Shown in pieces: positions 55,252 to 64,000 of a stretch of 64,000 nt of DNA. Made by a program: the position numbers and the translations under genes. Every line of letters starts with the position of its first letter. Position 1 is the stretch's first letter. The stretch comes from Lotus japonicus (taxonomy: Eukaryota > Streptophyta > Magnoliopsida > Fabales > Fabaceae), in the NCBI RefSeq assembly GCF_012489685.1, contig NC_080043.1, positions 29,854,743 through 29,918,742 on the forward strand. Direction: 5' to 3'. The notes under the pieces are model-generated. The model was not told the origin of the DNA. It did no database searches and saw only the letters and a list, made by a program, of their open reading frames with translations.

Positions 55252-57944
55252 CTAAAATGAGGTCTCTGATGCCTCTTCCGCCGCCTCAATGTACGAGGTA
55301 GATGATAGCTTGCTCACCAAAAAGTCCTCCTCTGCTGAAACGACGACCAGCTTGTCGTTGATAATGAACTTAATCTTTTGGTGAAGTGTTGAGGGCACAG
55401 CTCCGGCAGTGTGGATCCATGGTCTTCCTAGAAGGCAACTGTATGCTTGCATGATATCCATCACTTGGAAAGTCACTTGAAAGGTAGTAGGACCAACTTG
55501 AATATGCAAATCAATTTCACCCATCACCTCTCGACGCGAGCCATCGAAAGCTCTGACTACTGTGGTACTTGCCCTCATATGGGATTTATCCGAGGGAAGC
55601 TTGTCAAGAGTTGTTTTTGGCAACACAATCAGCGAGGACCCATTATCGACTAAAACCTTGGCTAGTATATGCTGCATGCACTTTATCGAGATGTATAAGG
55701 CTTTGTTATGCCCTGTTCCCTCTGCAGGAATTTCATCATCGGTAAAAGTTATGTAGTTATAGGCGGTGATGTTTCCAACTATGCCTTCGAACTTGTCGAC
55801 AAAGATGTTATGAATCACATACGCCTCATTCAAAACTTTCAGTATAATGATGGGCTTTTGTTCATCTAAAATAGGAGTGGTTACACTCCTAGTGTAATGG
55901 ATAACCATCGGCTTTGGAAAAATTGGGATCTGCCCCTCATTCATCGCCACTTCATCATAGGCCTCAAATTGGCCTATGTGAACTAGCTTGCGATCCATAA
56001 GGTCTTGTAATATTCCTGTAAACTCCTTGCATTCCTCGATGTAATGAGGAGCACCAGGGTCGAAACCACACATTAGCACCTCATCAAGACTCCCCTTGAT
56101 CATTCCTCGTTTGCACATTTCAATAAAGATGAGCTTCAACGGAGTCCTAACATATTCCACGCTTCTGACCATACGTGGTTCAGAATCTTCCCCAACTGCA
56201 TTCACGTTGTGACCTGACAGCGGATTGCTCCCAATATTCGGTTTTTCAGCAAAATTCAGCAATTTCGCCTCGATCAACTTTTGCACCTTATGTTTAAATG
56301 CTAGACATTTCTCGGTGGAATGCCCGATAGATTCAGCATGATAGTCACACTTAGCATTGGGGTCATATCCCCTCGGATATGGAGGTTGTGCCGGCACCAA
56401 AGGATAAGGAACCACCAATGAGCCTTTGATAAGTTGGGGCAGGAGCTCTGTGTAGGTCATAGGAATGAGGTCAAACTGGACCCTCTCTCTGTTTCTTTGG
56501 TTATTGGCGGGCCTAGGATCCTGGTCTTGCGGAGAGTTCTGGTTTGGAGGTATCACGTTGGAGGATTGGGGTTGAGTTGGTTGATTCCACTGAGAAGTTT
56601 GGTAAGCGGTGACGGTATTAGCTTCCCTTTCTTTTTTCTTTCCAAAGTTTTGAGCAGGTTTTTTCATGTTGTTGGTTGCAGAGTGACTAGCAGGAATCCT
56701 CCCAATTCTCATACCATGTTCTACTCTCTCACCAATGATAACCATGTCTGAGAAATTTGATGACACACTTCCGACCATCCTCTCATAAAATGGGGGTTGA
56801 AGAGTTTCAATGAACATTGACACGATCTCTTTCTCAGATAGAGGAGGTTCTACTTGAGATGCCAGCTCTCTCCACCGTTGGGCATATTCCTTGAAAGTTT
56901 CACTTTCTTTTTTTAGGGTGTTTTGGAGCTGCATTCTATCAGGAGCCATATCAACGTTGTATTTGTACTACTTCAAAAATGCGTCCGCTAAGTCTCCCCA
57001 ACTGCGTATGCGGGTTCGCTCTAGATGCATGTACCAATTCAATGCCCCTCCAGCCAAACTATCTTGGAAAAAATGGATTAGCATCTTCTCATCATGGGTA
57101 TGTGAAGCCATTTTTCTGCAGTACATAGTCAAATGACTTTTTGGATAAGTAGTCCCCTTGTACTTATTGAACTCTGGAACTTTGAATTTTGGGGGAATCA
57201 CAATATCTGGGACAAGACACAAGCTTGATGCATCACTAAAACCATGATTTCCACCTTCCATGGCTCGCATTCTTTCCTCCAGCAACTGCAGCCTTCCTTT
57301 GGGTTGGTCGTCTTCAACAGCGCGAGGTGTTGGCGGAGTAGGGTGTTGTTGGTCCACCTCAGCTGAGTAATTTGGCACAGGAATGGTTAAGGAGTGCAGG
57401 GGATAATGGACGTGAGTCATGTCTTGTTGGCTGGTATTTGGGGGTGGCACCAGTTTCGGTGCGACAGCATATGCAGGGACATTAGCATATGGTACTCCCA
57501 TAGCGGACCCTGTGAATGAGTCAGGCCAAGTTGGGCAGTGGCTGGTGGGTTACTGTCTGCGGGGTCGACAACAAAAGGCGGTGTATAGCCTGGAGGAAGG
57601 CCATAAGGGGGAAACTGGACATCGTGCGACTGAGGAACTTGTTGGAAGGGCCTGCTAGGCTGCGCTGTCAATGACATGACTACCCCTTGAGCATGGGCAG
57701 GAGAAAAGCCAGGTGGATAGTTAGGAGTGGATGACGGCGTCTCATTTTCCTTCTTCGCAGCTTCTTGTATTATCTCCATGAGCTTGGACATCTGTTCCTT
57801 AAGCTGATTCATCTCTTGCTTCAACTCTGCATTGCTGCGTTCAAGGTCATCCATGATCCTAGCCTGAGACCGGGTCCTGTAAGGATGCCGAAGATACACT
57901 TTCTGTGTCTGAAAAATAAAAGCATTTATCATTAAGTTACTCAT
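55252..57944 (-). pseudogene. Ogre Gag and protease
   Basis: Minus frame from 57944, coiled-coil start DDLERSNAELKQEMNQLKEQ. A frameshift near 57490 passes homology to the next frame (KGRLQLLEERMRAMEGG, FKVPEFNKYKGTTYPKSHL). TAG at 56970-56968 replaces Gln in FLK-Q-YKYNVDM. The gag core is FKEYAQRWRELASQVEPPLS, and the zinc-binding CDYHAESIGHSTEKC is present. Protease motif AKVLVDNGSSLIVLPKTTLD. TAG at 55254-55252 replaces probable Gln after ETSF. Three lesions. The domain order matches legume Ogre elements. Confidence 0.9.
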
Positions 57945-58238
57945 TTAATTCTTTACCTTACGACGTTGCTACTAGGTAGGTTGACACTGAACTTGGTAAA
58001 TCGAAATGGAACCCATATCCCATCAGAAGGTGCGCGACCTATAAGATGTTTGATATGGCTGACAATCAATCTAGGGGGAGTTCCACATAGATCGTGTCTT
58101 GAGCATACTAGCAATATCTTGAGGAGGACCCACACATTGAGACGAAAATAAATTCGAAATTTTATTAATGCAAAACTTGTTCATACATCAGATTTGCCGT
58201 TACAAAACATGAACTCTAGATATCATCCCTTATCTATT
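57945..58238. other. Ogre ORF1-gag spacer
   Basis: About 290 bases with no long frame, as between ORF1 and gag in other Ogre elements. Confidence 0.6.
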
Positions 58239-60194
58239 CTATTGATCTCTCTTTCTCTTAAGCCCTGATGCCATACGCCCACACAAACTCATGAATTCAC
58301 CCACAGCAGGCAACGGTTCCCAGAAAGGGTTGGATCGCATCTCCTCATCTGCTTCGCAGAAGCGACGTAAGAACTCCGGGCCCCAAGTAGTCAATCGATC
58401 TCTCACCATATCAAGCTTCTTCTGCAAAACGACCTTTTTCTCTTCTAACTCAATAGCCTTGACTCCCCATGTAACACACTGGTCGCGGCTTTCGACGTAT
58501 TGCGCATGAAGCGCTTCCTGGTCTTCCTTGGCTTGAAGGAGCTTGGCATTCAGCTGATCCCTTTCTATAATAGTATGGTCCAACACATAATTCAGTTTTT
58601 CAAGTAAACCTTTCAGCTTCTCTATTTCCTCCGCATGCTCCTGAGCTTCAATGAATGATTTCATTTCAGCTTCCTCACATGCTTGTTTTTGTGTCTTTGC
58701 CAGCTCTTCTTGATCTTTCCATGCCACAGCTAGCTTGTAATTTTCTGATGTCAAGTATCGTACTCGTGCTTCCAACCTCATTATCTTTGCAGAGGAGGTT
58801 TCAGCTTCTTTTTCCATTCCCTTTATAGTCCTTGAGGCTTCTGCACTTTCATCTTCTAGGAGTTTCAGACTTCGAAGCAATTTTTCATTCTTTCCACGTT
58901 CAATTTCGAGTGCTATATAGGCATTCTCCTTTTGTTCTTTAAGGTTATTTGTTAGAGTCTCCAACATTTCTAGTCGCCCTGTAGACAATGGTCTTTTCAA
59001 CGGAGGTCGGGTTGGAGCCAGACCGCGAATTCCCCTTGAGGCTCGCCAAGCCATGTAGGCATCACTGTTAGCAATCAACAAATCACCCAATTCACCTTTT
59101 CCAGCTAATCTAATATTGCCCCATGCTTCTCGCACTTCGTGTAGAAACTTCCTGGTGTCGACCTCATTCTTATACATGAAATGCACCCCACCCAGTTGTT
59201 CTTCTCGTGGCATTGTCTGGATCCAACCAAACTGTCTAATCACTAATGATGGAGTGTAAGCGATGCATCCTCTTGGGCCAATCAAGGGTACATTTTGGAA
59301 ATTTTCGCAACTGAAGATTATTGAGACTCCACGCCTCCTTGCATACCATGGGCACACCCACCTGAATGGTTCAGCTTCAGCATCGTCGAATTCAACCTTC
59401 CATTCATATTCATCATGCAGCTTTATTGGTATGTCGCAGAAGTCCTCTAGTGCTCTGGCTCTATGATCAATGTGTCTGCATGCATACATGTGTGACATGA
59501 CCTAGACATAGAGGAGTTGTAGGCAGCACAGAGTTTTCCTTTACTTTCCTCCTTACAAAAGCTCAGCGTCAGGAAAGTCTCAGCTAAAATTGTCGGCACG
59601 GGATTCCTTCCCATTTCCTCCACAGTGTAGAAAACATCCATTGCAGCTAAATCTATCATATCCTTTCCAGAAGGGAACAATACTAGCCCATAGATCAGTA
59701 AAGAAAAAGTTTTTGAGAAAGCACCCCATTCATTAAGATGAGCTAGATTACTCAAGCTCTTCTCAAGGCATGCTCTTGATATCCCTCGAGAATCTGCATG
59801 ACCAACTACCTTTAGCTGCTCTACTTCCATCCCCAACAAACATCCCATCTGCCTGATCAAACAAGCTTCGGATAGAGGATTGTCCAAGCGAAAATAAACT
59901 ACTTGATCTCTTTTTAGTGCAAGCATACTCTTCAATGGTGGGCGTGAAATCCAGATTAGGAAGTTCGAAACATCTCAAAGTAGGGTTCCAATACTGAGCT
60001 AACACAGATAAAGCAGAAGTTTGCATCGGTATGGATAGCAAAGGCAAGATCTTCCCATATCTTTTCTTGAAGTGGGCTCGTATTTCCTGAGGCATTCTGT
60101 CCACCAAAGATTTCAGATTTTGTACTTCATTGGAGCTTATTGCCACCTTAAAATCTTCTTTTAGAGGAGTGCTAGTATGCTCAAAATTTTCCAT
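58239..60194 (-). pseudogene. Ogre ORF1 protein (unknown function, coiled-coil C-terminus)
   Basis: Probable start MENFEHTSTPLKED at 60194. Three frames cover one protein: 60194-59935 (MPQEIRAHFKKRYGKILPLL, ALSVLAQYWNPTLRCFELPN), then 59935-59500 (DQVVYFRLDNPLSEA, WGAFSKTFSLLIYGLVLFPS) and 59498-58239 (YARRRGVSIIFSCENFQNVP). The last 270 residues are Glu/Lys/Leu-rich and form a long coiled coil. ORF1 upstream of gag distinguishes Ogre from other gypsy elements; I associate its globular part with DUF7745. Two frameshifts disable it. Confidence 0.82.
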
Positions 60195-60769
60195 TTCGTT
60201 TTTTATCAAAAGCAATGCCAACCTACAAGCTTACCTATCATAGGGAAAAAAAAAAGAATTAACAGGATATATACATGCAGTATTTATATTATTAATTTTT
60301 TAGGGAAAGAAAAAGAATATGCTTCCATGTGTCCTATTAGGGTAAATCCTATGGATGACAATACTATGGTCAGACTATTTGGGTGCTACCTTAAGGAGGG
60401 GTCTAGAATTCTCTCAACTGAAAAGGTCCCCAGATTGAACCTATCATCATGACCTAAACCACAGGGAACCAAAGTTCACATGTGGTAAGCCCATAATGGC
60501 AGTAGACATCTGGGCGGGTATCCAGTGACTGTCAGGGAGCATAGCTCACATGCCATCACTGGGGTCCCCTTCTCATCCTATGGTTGTTCCAGGACTCGGG
60601 TAGAGAGCCCAAAATGTGTAACAAACATGATTAGTGTGGGGTGTGTAGGGAGCATACAAACCTTTATCCCTAGGGTTCAGAAAACTTAAATTTAGGAAAA
60701 GAGGTTAAACAAATAAAGATAAAGCTAACAAGAAAATCACACAATTAACCACTGACTCTCGAAGTGTGG
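60195..60769. other. Ogre 5' leader
   Basis: Between the primer-binding site and ORF1. No frame; moderately structured, with CCCCAG/CTGGGG pairs. Packaging signals would lie here but none can be named. Confidence 0.6.
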
Positions 60770-60789
60770 TCCCCAGGAGAGTCGCCAAC
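60770..60789 (-). promoter_or_regulatory. Ogre primer-binding site
   Basis: On the minus strand GTTGGCGACTCTCCTGGGGA abuts the LTR end TTGCGACA; this is the GGCGACTCT..TGGGGA site that I associate with Ogre elements. Confidence 0.85.
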
Positions 60790-62200
60790 TGTCGCAACCA
60801 AGATTGCGGCGGGACGGTGCTACAAACATCAGAATTCAGAAGAGTCGCCACCAATGTTTTTTAAGAGGGAAAACATTAGAAAACCCATAAACTTATGATC
60901 TTCGCAACCGGAGTTGGATCCGGGAGTCAATTATGCGTATGGAAGGTACTAGCACCCTAAGCGTCCATTTATAAATGGTTACCCTAATTAACTGTGTGAA
61001 AGAAAATAGCTTTTTATTTGTTCCACCCCAAGAAAATGATTTCGATAAAAAGATTAGTTTTCATTTTATTAAGAAAAAAAAAAGATTACTTACAAATTTG
61101 GCTTGACGGTTGTTGATGCCCGCTTCTACGTATCCCCAAAGTGCGATGGAGAATTCAAAGCCACGTAGTTCTTGGAATATTTTTAGGTTGGTTTGTGTTT
61201 TTTATTTTAAAAAGATTTAATATATTAACATGTCTTAATTTGGGTAGAAAAGAGGTTATTTTAGTTGGTAAGTGTTTTTTATAATATATAAAAAATTATT
61301 TACGTAATTATCATTGTATTGAGATTTAAGAAAAGTATATTGAATTGGGGAGTTACAGAGAATAAAAACGGAACTATTAAAGTAAAAAAGGTGAGAATCC
61401 ATTCAATTGATATTGATATCTTTGATTAAAAAAACAACCTTCCCCTTTTTAAAAAAGAAACAGATACGACGCTGTAAAAAAAACGAAACAAAGACTAGGA
61501 GAGGATTGAAAACCACCGGTGTCTCAATATTCACACCAAAGGGATAAAGTGAAGGAGAGCATACTTGGTGATATTCAAATTTAGAATTAAAAAAAAAACA
61601 TTACCTTCCAATACTCATGCAATTTACGACAGAGGAGACTTTCTTTTCACAAAGATATCAGATTAGAACAAACGGATATATCAATTTGCAAAGGGAAAAC
61701 ATAGTGCATATGAAACAGATAGCTTTGTAAATAACAGGTATTAGTAATAACATGTTATCTAAAAAAGAGGAGCCAAACCTTTTCAATCACCACCTGAGGA
61801 TCTTGCTACTCGACAATCACTCTCACACTCACACTTTTATGTTTTAGAGTTGCAGTTCAAAGTGGTCACTCTGTTTTTTACACTCTCTTTCTGCCTCTTT
61901 CTGAACATGATCTCACCACCAAAACCCCCTCTCTATTAATAGCTGCAGGTTTAGGGTTTCTTTCCCACCACTCCTAGAATATTCTTAGGAATCATTCTTC
62001 ACCCTTCTTGGAGAGGAAGAAAAGCCCATATAGAACAATCTAGTTTATTTTTGGTATTTAATATTTATTTTCGTATTTATTTAATTAATTAATATTAGAA
62101 TTCTGAAATCATTTAAATAATTACTATTAATATAATTTTGAGTGCTATTTTTTATATTAAATTAATTTTATTAAAAGTATGACAAAATTAGGTGTTCACA
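60790..62200 (-). repeat. Ogre 5' LTR
   Basis: 1411 bp, intact ends. The TATA box seen in the 3' LTR (TATAAATAG) is TATTAATAG here (about 61941-61933, minus strand). Confidence 0.94.
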
Positions 62201-62205
62201 GACAC

Positions 62206-62455
62206 CACAGACCAATTGCAGCACTAACCGAGGGGTACAAATTCAATAACAACTACTTGGAGGAGGCCTAATGCAGGGATAATAAAAATTAATATTGATG
62301 CAACAGTCAAGGAAGGGGTGAGTGGGCTTGGAATGGTAGCTAGGAATGACAAAGGTGAAGTCATGGGTGCTGCGGCGAGCTTCCCGGTTCATGTTATCTC
62401 ACCATTGTTTGGGGGAGGCTTCAAGCCTATATTGACAGAAACATTGTCTTTGGTA
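62206..62455 (+). pseudogene. LINE-type RNase H fragment (RVT_3-like), right part of split frame
   Basis: Continues the frame interrupted at 37194: after an in-frame TAA near 62222, TTWRRPNAGIIKINIDATVK followed by EGVSGLGMVARNDKGEVMGA, the start of the plant RNase H domain with its first catalytic Asp (IDA). Homology fades after SFPVHVIS, where the CACTA-like sequence begins. With 36807-37194 it forms zf-RVT plus RNase H, the usual tail of plant LINE proteins and of orphan RNase H genes. Confidence 0.75.
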
Positions 62456-62456
62456 T

Positions 62457-62761
62457 AAGTTAAAGTACTATACCAACGAAGACTGTCTGTCACTAAAGGT
62501 TATAGCATCGGCAATATTTCCGTGGGTATAGTGCAATCGTAGTTTGTCATGAATACCTATACCGATGGAAACAAAACCGTAGGTATATCATATTGAGCTA
62601 AACTTACGGCAGGATTACCGTCACTATAAGCTATACCGATGGAAACAAAACCGTGGGTATAGCGAAATAAAATCACAATTTTTTGCCGTTGGTATAGCTA
62701 CGGTTTTTTACCCTTTAACTACGGCTTGCTGTCGTCACTATTTGGCAAGTTTTTTGTAGTG
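62457..62761. mobile_element. CACTA terminus, truncated at left
   Basis: The inverse of the right end starts CACTACAAAAAACTTGCC. The interior repeats ATACCGATGGAAACAAAACCGT with (A/G)GGTATA at least twice, and partial copies at about 62500 and 62685, as in CACTA subterminal arrays. TTG follows at 62762-62764. A matching left CACTA end is not visible, so its start is uncertain. Confidence 0.6.
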
Positions 62762-62764
62762 TTG

Positions 62765-63062
62765 GCTTTCGTTTTGTTTGTTTTGAAACTGATTGTCTTC
62801 AACTCTACGAATAGTGAGCATACAGGCGGGTTGATCTTATTTAGATTCAGTAATTCGTGGTTGTCATTTTGTAGTTTGTGCTTTTGACTTGTTTCAATTT
62901 AGTTTTGCGAAACTTTCAGGAAACTTAGTTGTTGATTTTCAAGCTTGGAATGCCTCAGATTTTTCTACCACTGTTTGGGTAGAGGAGATTCCTAATGTTG
63001 TGAATAATTTGGTTCACATGATGTATTGGCATCTTTACCACTTTTTATTTAATATATTCACA
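62765..63062. other. Unassigned DNA
   Basis: No gene or repeat that I recognise. Confidence 0.4.
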
Positions 63063-63232
63063 TGCCAATTTTTTTAAAAATAAAAATAAAAATAAAAATC
63101 GTCTGCAACGAATAGAAAAAAACTCCTTGGTCAGCCCCCTATCGCTTAGTGCGCTGACCGTGGGGCGAGAGATTAGTCGCACGACTATCGGCTGTGAGAT
63201 ACCTTGGTCAAAACAAAAAAAAATACTGCACC
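63063..63232. repeat. SINE- or retroposon-like 3' end with AAAAT run
   Basis: (AAAAAT)n at about 63075-63099, then GGTCAGCCCCCTATCGCTTAG and GAGATTAGTCGCACGACTAT...GGCTGTGAGATACC followed by an A-rich tail CAAAACAAAAAAAAAT. Segments of this kind terminate several legume short retroposons, as I recall. No 5' promoter box was verified. Confidence 0.35.
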
Positions 63233-64000
63233 AGACTTCTAACAAGTTTGATAATCTCTAAATCTTTTTGTTGTTTTCTCAAATTTTACAGGTAAAAAAA
63301 CATATATAACCTAAAAATAAAGTATAATAAATTTCCGCTGGAAGGCACTGGTTTATATTCAGTACCACACAGAAGTTGGGACTTGGGATGGAGGGGGGCC
63401 ATTCTTAGCTAAACGGCACGTATAGGACACTTGGTAGTGGACACTTAGCTGTAGTTCCAGGTACATTTAAAATAGACCGATTTAATAATCTAAATTTATC
63501 ATCCATAACATACCTTTCATTCATTTCATTTATTAGATTTTTTTGTAGATGGGAAACACAAACACCCACCATGTTGAGTAAAACCACCATAAATCATCAT
63601 GCTCTTGGAGACTGATGCCCATTCTACAAACCATGCATGCTAATGTGGCTGTCGGTCATTTGGCAAAGAGTTGATATATCCTATGGCTATTATATATTCA
63701 TTCGTGAAATAGAGGAATAATTTGATTAAATCAGTTTATTCTTTTCTTAAAATTAATTTTGACACTCACCATCGTCTCCCGTCTCCCGTCTCCACCACGT
63801 TATGATGGCTAGCTATGATGTTTTCTTTAATGGGATTGATAACAAACTACGTTGCACCTCCTAGACGCAACAAACAAAGCTGAGATCTCAAATTTCTGAA
63901 GAAGAAAATGACCTTTTTGTCGGGTCTTTTCGGAAATTTACCAACAACCGTGAAAGGAAATTTAAATTCATTGAGTGTTTTTTAGTTTTTCGTTACTTTA
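63233..64000. other. Unassigned intergenic DNA to window end
   Basis: AT-rich. Open frames are short and have no recognisable homology. Confidence 0.5.

Larger units (their letters stand above)
37195..62200 (-). mobile_element. Ogre-type Ty3/gypsy retrotransposon (defective), split by a Tat element
   Basis: LTRs start TGTGAACACCTAATTTTG and end GGTTGCGACA on the minus strand. Flanks are GACAC at 37190-37194 and 62201-62205. Primer-binding site GTTGGCGACTCTCCTGGGGA is the Ogre type. Minus-strand order: 5' LTR, ORF1, gag, protease, G-patch segment, intron, RT, RNase H, integrase, tandem-repeat 3' UTR, 3' LTR. Without the nested Tat element it is about 14.3 kb. By eye the LTRs differ at about 15 of the first 619 aligned bases. 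Five nonsense codons and several frameshifts disable it. Confidence 0.95.

Overview
This is nuclear DNA from a flowering plant, most likely a papilionoid legume. That is an inference from the mix of SIRE-type, Ogre-type and Tat-type retrotransposons and AT-rich intergenic DNA; no species-diagnostic locus was seen. It is a heterochromatin-like window: roughly three quarters is nested transposable elements. One short intact-looking host gene (a DUF688-family protein, 29920-30492, minus strand) sits in a gene-poor island.

Left block (1-23928). An old LTR-like sequence read on the minus strand (it begins TGTAAGACCCGG at 23928 and continues at 7206-5063) was split twice. A CACTA transposon (512-5059, 3-bp target duplication GTA) landed at its left. 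It carries collinear, intron-separated, decayed exons resembling EXECUTER, the chloroplast singlet-oxygen signalling protein, and itself contains a Mutator-like element (3343-4699) with a perfect 9-bp target duplication. A SIRE-type Ty1/copia retrotransposon (7212-23752, minus strand, 5-bp duplication GATAT) landed to the right. Its gag and pol are broken, but it keeps a 903-codon envelope-like reading frame and a third small frame. A coding-free LTR element of LARD type (18908-23173, 5-bp duplication GTAGG) is inserted in its 5' LTR.

Middle block (23929-36800). It holds a broken UDP-glycosyltransferase fragment joined to an acidic leader that may come from a transposase-derived gene, a Harbinger-type element filled with a GGT-rich repeat, the DUF688 gene, several small DNA transposons with recognisable target duplications (Harbinger-like, foldback, hAT, Stowaway-like), and decayed retroelement debris.

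Right block (36800-62761). A LINE-type frame (zinc-binding reverse-transcriptase domain plus RNase H) is split by an Ogre-type Ty3/gypsy element (37195-62200, minus strand, 5-bp duplication GACAC). The LINE frame is continuous once the insertion is removed. The Ogre 3' LTR is in turn split by a young Tat-lineage element (37814-48513, minus strand; its two 282-bp LTRs differ at two positions by my reading). The Ogre has its hallmark extra ORF1, a predicted 229-nt intron whose donor supplies the gag-pro stop codon, and a 3' UTR minisatellite with about 21 ACGTG cores. The Tat element carries a spliced antisense gene with its own TATA box. The far right holds a CACTA terminus, an A-rich SINE-like end and unassigned DNA.

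The retrotransposons are mostly dead: nearly every pol frame has stops at codons that were most likely Trp, Gln or Arg (C-to-T type changes) plus frameshifts. All boundaries and divergence counts were read by eye.
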